The notes beneath the pieces are model-generated. The model had not been told where the DNA came from, did not search any database, and was given only the letters and a program-made list of their open reading frames with translations. Of a DNA stretch of 50,546 nucleotides, positions 24,567-33,754 are shown one piece after another. How positions within the stretch are numbered: position 1 is the stretch's first letter; the number at the start of each line of letters is the position of its first letter. Both the position numbers and the translations under genes were made by a program. Source of the stretch: an uncultured Oscillospiraceae bacterium (lineage in GTDB: Bacteria > Bacillota > Clostridia > Oscillospirales > Oscillospiraceae); NCBI GenBank assembly GCA_934589675.1, contig CAKTOF010000018.1, positions 1-50,546 on the forward strand. Direction: 5' to 3'.

Positions 24567-26945
24567 TCAATTTGCCAGAGAAATGATGGTGACGCCGTCC
24601 TCTCCCTCGCCATAAACGCCAAGGCGGAAATCCTTGATCCCCTTGCGGCGCTTCAGGTGCTCCGTGATGCCGCGGCGCAGCGCGCCCGTGCCCTTTCCGT
24701 GGATGATGCGCACGCTCGGAAGGTTTGCCATCATGGCGTTGTCGAGGAAAATGTCCAGCACACCGATGGCCTCGTCGACGGTCATGCCGCGCACGTCGAG
24801 CTCCGGCGAGACGGGAGCCGAGCGCATCTGCCGCGTCTGCTCGCGGATGAATTTCTTCACCTGTTTCTGCTGCTCGTTTTCCAGCAGATAGACCTCCTCG
24901 GGCTTGGCCGTGACCTTCATGATGCCGGCCTGAAGCTCGAGCGAGCCGTCCTTGTTGACGGAGAGCACCGTCGCCTTCGTGCCGAGCTTCAAAAGCTCGA
25001 CCGTGTCGCCCGCGCGCGGCGCGCGGCTCGGCGCGGGGCGGGACTCCTGCTTTTTGACGGGTGCGAGACGGCTCTCTGCTTCGTTCAGGCTGCGGCGCAG
25101 CTCGGCCTGGCGCTCGTTGACGCCCTGGGCGTCGGCTGCGTCGTGCATCTGCTTGCGCAGCGCCTTGAGCTCGTCGTAGACGGAGTTTGCCGTCGCGCGC
25201 GCCTCGTCGAGGATGCGCTGCGCCTCCGCCCTCGCCTTTTCGACGGCCTTTTCGCGCTCGCGCTGGATCTCGGCGTAGTATTCGTCGGATTTTTTCTTGT
25301 TCTGCTGCGTCTCGAGGCGCAGCTTCTCCGCCTCGGCGCGCGCCTGCTCCATGGCCTGACGCTGCGCCTCGAGCTGGCTCAAGACCTCTTCAAAATCAAG
25401 GTCGTTCTGGCCGACGAGGCTGCGCGCTTTTTTGATGACGTCCTCGCTGAGGCCGAGCTTCTGCGCGATGGCAAACGCATTCGACTTGCCCGGCACGCCG
25501 ATGAGCAGGCGGTAGGTCGGCTGGAGCGTCTCGACGTCGAACTCGCATGAGGCGTTGATGACGCCCTTTTCGCGCATGGCGTAGACCTTCAGCTCGGCAT
25601 AATGCGTCGTCGCGGCGACGCGTGCGCCCATCTGGCGGCAGAATTCGATGACCGCGATGGCCAGCGCCGCGCCCTCGGCCGGATCGGTGCCGGCGCCGAG
25701 CTCGTCGAAGAGCACGAGCGAGTCGCGGTCGCACGCGTCGACGATGCGCGTGATGTTTTTCATATGCGCCGAGAACGTGGACAGCGACTGCTCGATGGAC
25801 TGCTCGTCGCCGATGTCGGCGTAGACGGTCTCAAAGACGTTGACGGAGCTGCCGTCGTCAACGGGCAGGTGCAGACCGCACTCGGCCATGAGCGTCATAA
25901 GGCCGAGCGTTTTGAGCGTGACGGTCTTGCCGCCCGTGTTCGGGCCGGTGATGACGAGCGTGTCGAAGTCGCTTCCAAGCCGCACCGTGATCGGGACGGC
26001 CTTTTTCGGGTCAATGAGCGGATGGCGCGCGCGCTTTAGCTCCAGCTGCCCGTCCGTGCGCAGCTCCGGCTCGATGGCGTTCATCCGGAACGAGAGCTTC
26101 GCGCGGGCGAAGATGGTGTCGAGCTCGACTAAGATCTCGTAATCGCTGGTGATGTCGTCCTTATGCGCGGCGGCCTCGGCCGACAGCTCGGAGAGGATGC
26201 GCTCAATTTCCTTCTGCTCTCGCAGCAGCAGCTCGCGCAGCTCGTTGTTGGCGTTGACCGACTGCATCGGCTCGATGAAAAATGTACTGCCCGACGACGA
26301 CACGTCGTGCACAAGGCCGGGGATGGAGCCCTTGCACTCAGCCTTGACAGGGACGACGTAGCGCCCGTCGCGCATCGTGATGATCGGCTCCTGCAAAAAT
26401 TTCGCATACGTCGGCGAGGAGATGATCCTCTGCAGGCTCTCGCGTGCCTTCGCGCTCTGGATGCGCATGTGGCGGCGGATGTCGGCCAGCTCATGGCTGG
26501 CCGCGTCGGCGATCTCGTCCTCACTTAAGATGGAATTGGTGATGCGGTCTTCCAGGTGCCGGTTGGCATTCAGGGAAAAGAACAGCGGGTCGAGGCACGA
26601 GTCCTGCGCGTCCGTGTCGGCGTAATTCTTGACGCTGCGCGCCGCGCGGAGCACGCCCGCCACGCGCAGCAGCTCAACGGTGGACAGGCTGCCGCCGCGG
26701 TCGGCGCGGTCGAGCGACGCGGCGACCTCCTTGACGTCGTGAAACGTCGGCGAGCCCTTGAGCGTGATGAGCCGGCAGGCAGCCGTCGTCTGCGCGAGCG
26801 CGTCGCGTACGTCGTCTGCGTTCGTCTCAGGCCGGCGGGCGAGGCATCGCGCCTTGCCCTCCTCGCTCACCGCCTGTGCGGCGAGCATTTCCAGGACGCG
26901 GTCAAGCTCCAGTGTCCGGATGGATTTTTCGTAAAGTTCTGTCAT
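24567..26945 (-). CDS. mutS2: endonuclease MutS2 / ribosome-rescue factor RqcU
   Basis: A 792-residue MutS2. It has a MutS-type core and clamp helices, an ABC ATPase with Walker A TGPNTGGKTVTLKTLG (about residue 335) and Walker B SLVLFDELGAGTDP, a long Glu/Arg/Lys-rich coiled coil (about 500-620), a KOW-like segment, and a C-terminal Smr nuclease domain (LDVRGMTVDEAI, IIHGKGTGALR) from about 715. It lacks the mismatch-recognition domain of MutS. Family members suppress homologous recombination and, in B. subtilis, act on collided ribosomes. It follows recO by 17 bp on the same strand. Confidence 0.95.
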   Translation of the reverse strand: MTELYEKSIRTLELDRVLEMLAAQAVSEEGKARCLARRPETNADDVRDALAQTTAACRLITLKGSPTFHDVKEVAASLDRADRGGSLSTVELLRVAGVLRAARSVKNYADTDAQDSCLDPLFFSLNANRHLEDRITNSILSEDEIADAASHELADIRRHMRIQSAKARESLQRIISSPTYAKFLQEPIITMRDGRYVVPVKAECKGSIPGLVHDVSSSGSTFFIEPMQSVNANNELRELLLREQKEIERILSELSAEAAAHKDDITSDYEILVELDTIFARAKLSFRMNAIEPELRTDGQLELKRARHPLIDPKKAVPITVRLGSDFDTLVITGPNTGGKTVTLKTLGLMTLMAECGLHLPVDDGSSVNVFETVYADIGDEQSIEQSLSTFSAHMKNITRIVDACDRDSLVLFDELGAGTDPAEGAALAIAVIEFCRQMGARVAATTHYAELKVYAMREKGVINASCEFDVETLQPTYRLLIGVPGKSNAFAIAQKLGLSEDVIKKARSLVGQNDLDFEEVLSQLEAQRQAMEQARAEAEKLRLETQQNKKKSDEYYAEIQREREKAVEKARAEAQRILDEARATANSVYDELKALRKQMHDAADAQGVNERQAELRRSLNEAESRLAPVKKQESRPAPSRAPRAGDTVELLKLGTKATVLSVNKDGSLELQAGIMKVTAKPEEVYLLENEQQKQVKKFIREQTRQMRSAPVSPELDVRGMTVDEAIGVLDIFLDNAMMANLPSVRIIHGKGTGALRRGITEHLKRRKGIKDFRLGVYGEGEDGVTIISLAN

Positions 26946-26962
26946 ATCCTAAAACTCCAGAT

Positions 26963-27706
26963 TCAGATGAATAGGCTTTTGTAAAAATCGAGCGCGGAGA
27001 AGCCGCGCTCAAGCTGCGTGAGCAGATAGCTCTCCGTGATGGCCGAAAGCGCCGCAAGCTCGGCCTCCGGCAGGCGGAAGCTGTAGAGCCGCTCCGGCGG
27101 GCACGAGACAAGATACCGCAGCGCCGCGAGCACGCCGGCGCTCACGGGCATACGGATCGAGCCGGTCTCACGTTTGGCACAGTCCTCGCACAAAAGCACG
27201 CCCTCGCGCAGCAAAAGCCGCGCCGGCGCGCCTTCTCCGCACCCGGCGCAGCCGGAAAGGTCAGGCTCGTAGCCCAGAATGCACGCTGCGCGCAGCTCAA
27301 AGCCCGCCTTGACGAGCCTCTGCGGCCGCGAGAGCTTCGCGAGAGCGTAGAGCGCGTTGAGCGTCAGCGACAAAAGCTCGCCGTTCGGCTCGCCCTCCAT
27401 GGCGACCGTCTCGGCCACCTGCGCAAAATACGACCCGAGCGACAGGCGCTCTAGGTCGCTGCGCAGGGCGGTGAACATCTCGATCGGTTCGGCCTCAGAG
27501 ATCGTGCAGTAGCCGCGCTTTTCCGAGATCGTGAACTCGGAAAACGTCAGCAGCTGGCACGCGCTTTTGAGCGTGCCCTTCGTCTTGCGTACACCGCGGG
27601 CGCGCAGCGTCAGCTTGCCGTAGTCGCGCGTGAGCACCGTAAGAATGCGGTCGGCTTCCTGATAATCGACCTCGCGCAGGACGAGGCCGTCCGTTTTCAT
27701 GTACAT
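26963..27706 (-). CDS. recO: DNA repair protein RecO
   Basis: A 247-residue RecO, which helps RecR load RecA onto SSB-coated DNA. The N-terminal OB fold begins MKTDGLVLREVDYQEADR, followed by a helical domain and a four-cysteine zinc motif (CAGC then CEDC, about residues 150-180). I chose the ATG at 27706 (MYMK); ATG 27700 is an alternative two residues later. Neither has a strong ribosome site, so initiation probably depends on translation of yqzL, which ends 16 bp upstream. An upstream extension of 42 codons overlaps yqzL and lacks homology. Confidence 0.92.
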   Translation of the reverse strand: MYMKTDGLVLREVDYQEADRILTVLTRDYGKLTLRARGVRKTKGTLKSACQLLTFSEFTISEKRGYCTISEAEPIEMFTALRSDLERLSLGSYFAQVAETVAMEGEPNGELLSLTLNALYALAKLSRPQRLVKAGFELRAACILGYEPDLSGCAGCGEGAPARLLLREGVLLCEDCAKRETGSIRMPVSAGVLAALRYLVSCPPERLYSFRLPEAELAALSAITESYLLTQLERGFSALDFYKSLFI

Positions 27707-27722
27707 GGCTATGTACGGGCCG

Positions 27723-27842
27723 TCACACCGTGACAGGCGCGGCCGCCCGCTCCTCCTTTTCCCGCCGGGCGCGGCAATAGCGCAGATAGTCCTCCGGCGC
27801 GCCGGTCTGCGTGAACGCGACCCAGAAAGCATCCTCGTCCAT
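27723..27842 (-). CDS. yqzL: YqzL-like small protein
   Basis: A 39-codon ORF (MDEDAFWVAFTQTGAPEDYL at the start, then an Arg/Glu-rich end) preceded by GGAGGG. The pattern W-x-x-F-x-x-T-G-x-x-x-x-Y-L matches the short YqzL family, which lies next to recO in Bacillus and many clostridia and has no known function. Position, ribosome site and motif together support it as a real gene. It is easily missed because of its size. It lies directly upstream of recO and is probably translationally coupled to it. Confidence 0.75.
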   Translation of the reverse strand: MDEDAFWVAFTQTGAPEDYLRYCRARREKEERAAAPVTV

Positions 27843-27905
27843 GCTCGATCCCTCCGGGCTTAGCATGGCCGCGTCCAACGCGCGGTATGCGAGAAAAATC
27901 CTGCC

Positions 27906-28115
27906 TTAAAGCGAATAGTCGCGCTCGTCCAGCGCGGAAAAATCCGGCGATTTGGGACGGTGCGGCATCCGCTTGAGCGGGTCATAGGTAAACGCACGGC
28001 ACTGATCCTGCGGCGAGACGATGCCGCGCCGGGCGCAGATCATGCGGTCCTTCCCCGCCGTGCCCGCATGCGCGCAGTAGGCGCAGAAGCGGTCGATGTC
28101 CTTGCGGAAGAGCAT
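27906..28115 (-). CDS. small four-cysteine protein, probable zinc binder
   Basis: A 69-residue protein with CAYC near the N-terminus, then single cysteines in DRMICARRGIV and DQCRAFTYDPLKR. This CxxC...C...C pattern suggests one zinc or iron site. The sequence ends in a conserved-looking FTYDPLKRMPHRP segment and an acidic tail. I recall related small proteins in clostridia but no known function. ATG 28115 was preferred because AGGAGG lies seven bases upstream; ATG 28121 is too close to it. It stands between ylbJ and yqzL on the same strand. Confidence 0.75.
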   Translation of the reverse strand: MLFRKDIDRFCAYCAHAGTAGKDRMICARRGIVSPQDQCRAFTYDPLKRMPHRPKSPDFSALDERDYSL

Positions 28116-28142
28116 GGTCATCCCTCCTTTTCCGCTATTATA

Positions 28143-29321
28143 CTATAGCCGGGCGCGCTTTTCCAGCGCGTTTTTGCGATAGAGCGCCGCGCACGAAAAA
28201 AGCAGCAGCAAAATGAGCGCGCACGCCGTAAGACTTGCGCGGAGCACTGTGGGAAAATCCATCTGCGCGATGGCGGCGACGCGGCTGGCATAGTAGCCCG
28301 TTGCCGACGTCTCGAGCGGGATCGCGCGGCAGACCGCGGCCGTGAGCGCGGCAGATACGGCGCCGTGGAGGAGCTTGCCGAGCAGATACGGCCGCGTGGA
28401 CAGCCCCGACGCGCCGATGAACGAGAGCACCTGGCAGTGAACGCTCACGCCGGCCCAGCCGAGGATGAACGCCGCCATGGCCATTTTCCCCGTCAGCGTC
28501 CCGGACGCAGATTGCAGGCTCCAGACGCCCGACGACATCTCGATGGCGCCGATGAGCAGCTTCTCCGCCCACTCCGGCCCGAAGCCGAGCGGCCGCAGCA
28601 GCGTGCCGAGCGCGCCGGACAGCGCGCTCATGGCGCCGGACAAAAACGCGATGCGGATGACGACCGTAAAAAAGATGACGAAGCCGCAGATGGACAGCAC
28701 GGAGGAAAATGCGTCCTTCACGCTTGCTGTAAAGGCCGCAGGAAACGGCATTCGCGCGCGCGTCTGCGCCCGTCCGCTGCCGCCGCCGGCTTTTTTTCCC
28801 GCAGCGATCCGAAACAGCGCGCCGACGAGCACAGACGAGGCGACGTGCGTCAAATAGAGCACAACGCCGACGCGCGACGAGCCGAACACGCCGGCGCCGA
28901 CGACGCCGAGGATAAACGCAGGGCCGGAGTTGTTGCAGAACGCAAGCAGCCGCTCAGCCTCCCGCTTTGTGCAGCAGCCCTTATCATACAGCGCAATGGC
29001 CGTGCGCGCGCCGACGGGATAGCCGCCGATGATGCCGAGCGCGAACGCGGCCGAACACGCCCCGCCCACGCCGAACAGCGGCTCCATGACCGGCTCGAGC
29101 GCCCGCCCGAGATAGCGGATCAGCCCAAGCTCCACGCACAGCGACGAGAGCACAAAAAACGGAAACAGCGACGGGATGATGACGTTCCCGCACAGCGCAA
29201 GCCCGCTTTTCGCCGCCGCGACGGCCTCGGCCGGGTAGATGAGCAGCGCAGCGATGGCGCCCAGCAGACCGAGCGCTGTCAGAACGTCTACAAGCCGCCT
29301 GTTTTTCAGGATCCGTGCCAT
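28143..29321 (-). CDS. ylbJ: sporulation integral membrane protein YlbJ
   Basis: A 392-residue protein with about eight to ten membrane segments and nucleoside-recognition (Gate) type domains. Typical family pieces are GNVIIPSLFPFFVLSSLC, GIIGGYPVGARTA and FCNNSGPAFILGVVGAGVFG in the first half, and GVWSLQSASG and LGWAGVSVHCQVLSFI in the second. YlbJ is a mother-cell sporulation protein in B. subtilis required for heat-resistant spores; its transported substrate is unknown. A GGGAGG site precedes ATG 29321. It diverges from the yqfC operon, another sporulation-linked unit, across an 88-bp gap. Confidence 0.9.
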   Translation of the reverse strand: MARILKNRRLVDVLTALGLLGAIAALLIYPAEAVAAAKSGLALCGNVIIPSLFPFFVLSSLCVELGLIRYLGRALEPVMEPLFGVGGACSAAFALGIIGGYPVGARTAIALYDKGCCTKREAERLLAFCNNSGPAFILGVVGAGVFGSSRVGVVLYLTHVASSVLVGALFRIAAGKKAGGGSGRAQTRARMPFPAAFTASVKDAFSSVLSICGFVIFFTVVIRIAFLSGAMSALSGALGTLLRPLGFGPEWAEKLLIGAIEMSSGVWSLQSASGTLTGKMAMAAFILGWAGVSVHCQVLSFIGASGLSTRPYLLGKLLHGAVSAALTAAVCRAIPLETSATGYYASRVAAIAQMDFPTVLRASLTACALILLLLFSCAALYRKNALEKRARL

Positions 29322-29409
29322 TGCTTCATCGCCTCCCGGAAAAAGCTATGCGCCGCCGGCAAGTATCTTGCGTGTCCGGCATAGAAATAACCGAAAAGGA
29401 GGTGGCGCC

Positions 29410-29697
29410 ATGGCGAAAAAAACGCTCCGAGGGGAGCTGGTGCGGCTATCCGGCGCGCTCGATCTGCCGGCAGATCTCATTGCGGGCGTGCCGCGCGTCG
29501 AGCTGACCGGCTGCAGCGAGGCCGTCATTGAGCAGCACCGCGGCATTGCGCATTTTTCGCCGGATGAGGTCTGCATCCGCGTGCACGGCGGCATCGTGCG
29601 CGTAACGGGCAGCGGTCTTTCCATCCGGCGTATGAACCGCGCGCAGATCGCGCTGACCGGCCGCGTCGCAGCCGTCGCGCTGGAGTTTTCTCTATGA
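29410..29697 (+). CDS. yqfC: sporulation protein YqfC
   Basis: A 95-residue protein matching YqfC by GELVRLSGALDLPADLI, PRVELTGCSEAVIEQHRGI and the end RAQIALTGRVAAVALEF. It belongs to a family of short sporulation proteins expressed with yqfD under sigma E in B. subtilis; its role is unknown. AGGAGGT lies seven bases before the ATG. In the upstream gap CATAGAAA near 29380 resembles a sigma-E -10 box, but the -35 match is poor. The yqfD start overlaps its stop (ATGA). Confidence 0.92.
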   Translation: MAKKTLRGELVRLSGALDLPADLIAGVPRVELTGCSEAVIEQHRGIAHFSPDEVCIRVHGGIVRVTGSGLSIRRMNRAQIALTGRVAAVALEFSL

Positions 29698-30890
29698 GCG
29701 CCGTCATCCGCTTTTTCCGGGGCGAGACGACGCTTCGCCTGACGGGCGCGGCTCCGGAGGAATGCCTCGGCCGGCTTGCCTCGCGCCGCATCGGGTTCCG
29801 CAGACCCGAGCGCATCGATGATTTCACCTACACCGTCCGCGTCTGCCGCCGCGACGAGCCGCGCGCCGCGGCCGAGGCCGCGCGGGCGCAATGCTCCTGC
29901 GAGGTCATAAAGCGGGCGGGCGCGGCGCAGCTTTTATCCGGCCTGCGCTACCGCGCGGCCATTGCGCTTGCGCTCGCTGCGGTCATCGCGGCGCTGTGCG
30001 TCCTGCCGCAGTTTATCTGGACGCTCGACGTCGTCGGGTGCGAATCGCTGCACGAGGAGCAGGTACTGCGCGCGCTTGAGTCCATCGGCGTCGGCTTTGG
30101 CACCTGGGGGCCGAGCATCGACATCCAAACCATAAAAAACCGTATGCTCGCCCTGCTTCCGCAGCTCGAGTGGATCGCCGTCAACCGCTCAGGCGGCCGG
30201 GCGACGGTGCTCATACACGAGCGCGTGGAGGCGCCCGAGATCGCTACGCGGCGCGGCGCCGTCAACATCGTCGCCGCGCGCACGGGGATCATAACGGAGA
30301 TGCAGGTCTACTCCGGCGACGCCGTCGTAAAGTCCGGCCAGACGGTGCTGCGCGGCGAGCTGCTCGTCACCGGCTGCCTCGAGCGCACGAACGGCGTCCA
30401 CTTCACCCATGCAATGGCCGAGGTCTACGCCCGCACATGGCACGAGCTCACGGTCGTCATGCCGAAAAGCTACACGAAAAAAACCTACACAGGCGAGGAA
30501 AAAACGCAGTATGCGCTCATTCTCGGCCATCGGAGGATAAATTTCTACGCAAACAGTGGAATTCCGGGGGCAAAATGTGATAAGATGACCGAGATGATCC
30601 CGCTGACGCTCCCGGGCGGCGAAACGCTGCCTGCGGCGCTGCTTTGCATCACATACCGCGCCTACGATGAATCCCCGGCTGCCGCGGATGCGGACGCGGC
30701 GCGCGACGCGCTCGAGGCGGCCGCAAAGGACTATGTCACCGGCAGCCTCATCGGCGGGAGCATCACGGAGCAGCGCTCCGATTTTTCAGGCAGCGGCGCT
30801 CTCTGGCAGCTGACCATGGTCGCCGAGTGCAGCGAGCAGATCGCGCGCGAGCAGCCAGCCATGCTTTACAAGGAAGATGCAGATGATTGA
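29694..30890 (+). CDS. yqfD: sporulation protein YqfD
   Basis: A 398-residue protein with a cytosolic N-terminal domain, one membrane helix at about residues 87-107 and a large extracytoplasmic C-terminal part. Family features are VVGCESLHEEQVLRALESIG (a POTRA-like piece), LEWIAVNRSGGRATVLIHER, and TGIITEMQVYSGDAVVKSGQ, which resembles a lipoyl/hairpin segment. B. subtilis YqfD is a mother-cell protein needed for efficient sporulation; it is related to SpoIV-type stage proteins. The start overlaps yqfC and the stop overlaps phoH, so the block is translated as a chain. Confidence 0.93.
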   Translation: MSAVIRFFRGETTLRLTGAAPEECLGRLASRRIGFRRPERIDDFTYTVRVCRRDEPRAAAEAARAQCSCEVIKRAGAAQLLSGLRYRAAIALALAAVIAALCVLPQFIWTLDVVGCESLHEEQVLRALESIGVGFGTWGPSIDIQTIKNRMLALLPQLEWIAVNRSGGRATVLIHERVEAPEIATRRGAVNIVAARTGIITEMQVYSGDAVVKSGQTVLRGELLVTGCLERTNGVHFTHAMAEVYARTWHELTVVMPKSYTKKTYTGEEKTQYALILGHRRINFYANSGIPGAKCDKMTEMIPLTLPGGETLPAALLCITYRAYDESPAAADADAARDALEAAAKDYVTGSLIGGSITEQRSDFSGSGALWQLTMVAECSEQIAREQPAMLYKEDADD

Positions 30891-31887
30891 AAAAACCATA
30901 AACGCCGAGCGCATTGAGCAGATCATTGATGTGTTCGGCTCGTTTGACGAGAACGTGCGCTATATCGAGTCCGCCTTCGGCGTCCGCGTGGCAAACCGCG
31001 GCACGGAGCTCAAGGTCACGGGCGACGAAGAGGCCGCCGACAAGGCCGCGCGCGCCGTTGAGGGCCTCATAACCCTCGCGGCCAAGGGCGAGACGATCGA
31101 CGAGCAGAAGGTGCGCTACCTCGTCGGCCTCGTCGAGCACGGTGAGGACGAAAAAATTCAGGAATTCGCCAAGGACGTCGTGTGCATCACGGCAAAGGGC
31201 AAGCCCATCAAGGCCAAGACGCTCGGCCAGCAGAAGTACATGAAGGCCATCGGCGCAAACACCGTCACCATCGCCGTCGGCCCGGCCGGCACGGGCAAGA
31301 CGTACCTCGCCGTCGCCGCGGCCGTCGCAGCGTTCCGCGCCAAGCAGGTCAACCGCATCATCCTCACCCGCCCGGCCGTCGAGGCCGGCGAGCGGCTCGG
31401 TTTTCTGCCGGGCGACCTTCAGAACAAGGTCGACCCGTATCTCCGTCCGCTCTACGACGCGCTTTTTGATATGCTCGGCGCGGAGACATACGCCAAGCTT
31501 TTAGAGCACGGAAGCATCGAGGTCGCGCCGCTGGCCTATATGCGCGGCCGCACGCTCGACGACAGCTTTATCATATTGGATGAGGCACAGAACACGACGC
31601 GCGAGCAGATGAAGATGTTCTTGACGCGCCTCGGCTTCAACTCCAAGATCGTCATCACCGGCGACGCGACGCAGATCGACCTGCCGCAGGACAAGATCTG
31701 CGGCCTGAAGGACGCCATCCGCATTTTAGACGGCGTGGCCGACATCGCCATCTGCCGCCTGACGGCGGCGGACGTCGTGCGCCACGCGCTCGTGCAAAAG
31801 ATCATCGCGGCCTATGACAGCTTTGAAACACATAAGCCGGCCGAGCGAAAGGGCTCGCCTGCGCCGAGAAAGGGACAGAAGAAATGA
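30883..31887 (+). CDS. phoH: PhoH-family ATPase
   Basis: A 334-residue protein with an N-terminal KH-like RNA-binding segment (about residues 1-70) and a P-loop ATPase domain. Walker A is GPAGTGKT (133-140) and Walker B is SFIILDEAQNTT, followed by KIVITGDATQIDLP. PhoH proteins are predicted RNA helicase/ATPases linked to RNA metabolism through the neighbouring ribonuclease ybeY. ATG 30883 was chosen because AAGGA lies eight bases upstream; an ATG two codons earlier is too close. The start overlaps the end of yqfD. Confidence 0.93.
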   Translation: MIEKTINAERIEQIIDVFGSFDENVRYIESAFGVRVANRGTELKVTGDEEAADKAARAVEGLITLAAKGETIDEQKVRYLVGLVEHGEDEKIQEFAKDVVCITAKGKPIKAKTLGQQKYMKAIGANTVTIAVGPAGTGKTYLAVAAAVAAFRAKQVNRIILTRPAVEAGERLGFLPGDLQNKVDPYLRPLYDALFDMLGAETYAKLLEHGSIEVAPLAYMRGRTLDDSFIILDEAQNTTREQMKMFLTRLGFNSKIVITGDATQIDLPQDKICGLKDAIRILDGVADIAICRLTAADVVRHALVQKIIAAYDSFETHKPAERKGSPAPRKGQKK

Positions 31888-32390
31888 ACGAGAAACCGAC
31901 CCATTCCATCTCCATCCGCTATGACGACGCTGTGGCGAAAAACGCGCAGGTCGTCCGCCAGATCAAAAAATGCATCACCGCGGCGCTTTCCGCCGAAGGC
32001 ATGTACGTCCCCTGCGAGGTCAACGTCCTTTTGACGAACGACGAGGGCATCCGCGCCATCAACAGGTCCGGCCGCGGCATCGACCGCGCGACGGACGTTC
32101 TCTCGTTTCCGATGTTCGACCTCAGGCCCGGCGCGCTGCCGCTGGAGCTGCCGCTCATGACCGACTGCGACACCGGCCTGCTCCCGCTCGGCGACATGGC
32201 CATCTCGCTTGAGCGCGCCGCAGCGCAGGCGGAGGAGTACGGCCATTCGCTTGACCGCGAGGTCGGCTATCTCACCATCCACTCCATCCTCCACATGCTC
32301 GGCTATGACCACGTCGACGAGGGCGAGATGAAAGCGCAGATGCGCGCGCGCGAGGACGCCATCTGCGCGTCCATCGGGCTGACGCGATGA
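31884..32390 (+). CDS. ybeY: endoribonuclease YbeY (16S rRNA maturation)
   Basis: A 168-residue metalloprotein with the zinc triad HSILHMLGYDH (His133, His137, His143) and the conserved DVLSFPMF segment. YbeY processes the 3' end of 16S rRNA and takes part in ribosome quality control. It starts four bases before the phoH stop and its own stop overlaps the dgkA start, all signs of a tightly coupled operon. Confidence 0.95.
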   Translation: MNEKPTHSISIRYDDAVAKNAQVVRQIKKCITAALSAEGMYVPCEVNVLLTNDEGIRAINRSGRGIDRATDVLSFPMFDLRPGALPLELPLMTDCDTGLLPLGDMAISLERAAAQAEEYGHSLDREVGYLTIHSILHMLGYDHVDEGEMKAQMRAREDAICASIGLTR

Positions 32391-32863
32391 AAAAGCTCGC
32401 CGCGCTCGCGCGCAGCTTCCGCTATGCCGGGCGCGGCATCGTGCGCTCGGTGCGCGCAGAGCGCAACCTGCGCATCCATTTGTGCGCCGTCGTCTTTGTG
32501 ATCCTGACCGGCGCGTTTGAGCGGCTATCCGCCGCGCACTGGGCCATTGAGCTTGTGTGCTGCGCGCTTGTCATCTCGCTGGAGCTTGTGAACACGGCGA
32601 TCGAGAACGTCTGCGACGCGCTCTGCCCGGAGCAAAACGTCGGGATCGGCGCGGCGAAGGACGCCTGCGCGGGCGCTGTGCTGGCCGCGGCGCTGCTCTC
32701 CGCAGCCGTGTGGGTCGTGATCTTGCTGCGCGGCGACGGGAATGCCGCCCGGCTTTGCGAAGCGTTTTCCCATCCGGCGCTCCCCTGCCTGCTCGCCCTG
32801 TGGGCTTTCGGCTCTGCGCTGATCGTCTTTCTTCCCGAAAAATCAAATGATACAGAGGAATAA
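32387..32863 (+). CDS. dgkA: DgkA-type undecaprenol/diacylglycerol kinase
   Basis: A 158-residue membrane protein. The catalytic region is the classic SFRYAGRGIVRSVRAERNLR and ELVNTAIENVCD, with Glu73 and Asn69 in the active helix. Gram-positive members phosphorylate undecaprenol to feed cell-wall synthesis. Three family helices are followed by an additional hydrophobic helix (about residues 128-148, LPCLLALWAFGSALIVFLP), making it about 30 residues longer than B. subtilis DgkA. It lies between ybeY and era in the usual order. Confidence 0.92.
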   Translation: MKKLAALARSFRYAGRGIVRSVRAERNLRIHLCAVVFVILTGAFERLSAAHWAIELVCCALVISLELVNTAIENVCDALCPEQNVGIGAAKDACAGAVLAAALLSAAVWVVILLRGDGNAARLCEAFSHPALPCLLALWAFGSALIVFLPEKSNDTEE

Positions 32864-32866
32864 ACT

Positions 32867-33754
32867 ATGATGCACAAAACCGCCATGATCACGATCGTCG
32901 GCCGGCCGAACGTCGGAAAATCCACGCTGACGAACGCCTTCGTCGGAGAAAAAGTCGCCATTGTGTCCAATAAGCCGCAGACGACGAGAAACCGTATCTG
33001 CGGCATCGTCAACCGCAGCGACGCCCAGCTCGTCTTTCTCGACACGCCGGGCTTCCACAAGCCGCGCACGCGTCTGGGCGACTATATGGTCGAGGTCGTG
33101 CGCGAGAGCGTCGCGGACGTCGACCTCGCGCTTCTGCTCGTAGAGCCCATCGCGAACATCGGCCCGCAGGAGGCCTCGCTCATCGAGCAGCTTAAAAATG
33201 CGCACGTCCCGGCGATCCTCGTCATCAACAAGATCGACACCGTCGAAAAGCCGGAGCTTCTGTCCGTCATCGCGGCGTACTCGCAGGTGCATGACTTTGC
33301 CGAGATCGTCCCCATCTCCGCCAAGTGCGGCGACGGCGTAGAGGAGCTTCTGACCATCTGCGAAAAGTACGCGCAGCCTGGTCCCCAGCTCTTCCCGGAC
33401 GACATGACGAGCGACCAGCCCGAACGGCAGGTCATCGCCGAGATCATCCGTGAAAAGCTCCTGTGGTGCCTCGACAAGGAGATCCCGCACGGCACAGCCG
33501 TCGAGATCACGAAGTTCTCCGAGCGCGACAACGGTGTCGTGGACGTCGACGCGACGATCTACTGCGAAAAAGCCAGCCACAAGGGCATCATCATCGGCAA
33601 AAACGGTGCGATGCTCAAGAAGATCAGCACCATGGCCCGCGTGGACGCGGAAAAGTTCATGGGCACGAAGGTCTACCTTGAAACGTGGGTCAAGGTCAAG
33701 GAAAACTGGCGCGACAACGTCGGCCTCATCCGAAATTTCGGCTATCAGGACTAA
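32867..33754 (+). CDS. era: GTPase Era
   Basis: A 295-residue Ras-like GTPase with a C-terminal KH domain. It shows G1 GRPNVGKS (12-19), G2 QTTRNR, G3 DTPGFHK, G4 NKID, G5 SAKCG, and the KH motif GIIIGKNGAMLKKI. Era binds the 3' end of 16S rRNA and checks small-subunit maturation, which fits its neighbour ybeY. The start follows AGAGGAA. It is the last gene of the operon and is followed by a strong two-way terminator. Confidence 0.97.
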   Translation: MMHKTAMITIVGRPNVGKSTLTNAFVGEKVAIVSNKPQTTRNRICGIVNRSDAQLVFLDTPGFHKPRTRLGDYMVEVVRESVADVDLALLLVEPIANIGPQEASLIEQLKNAHVPAILVINKIDTVEKPELLSVIAAYSQVHDFAEIVPISAKCGDGVEELLTICEKYAQPGPQLFPDDMTSDQPERQVIAEIIREKLLWCLDKEIPHGTAVEITKFSERDNGVVDVDATIYCEKASHKGIIIGKNGAMLKKISTMARVDAEKFMGTKVYLETWVKVKENWRDNVGLIRNFGYQD

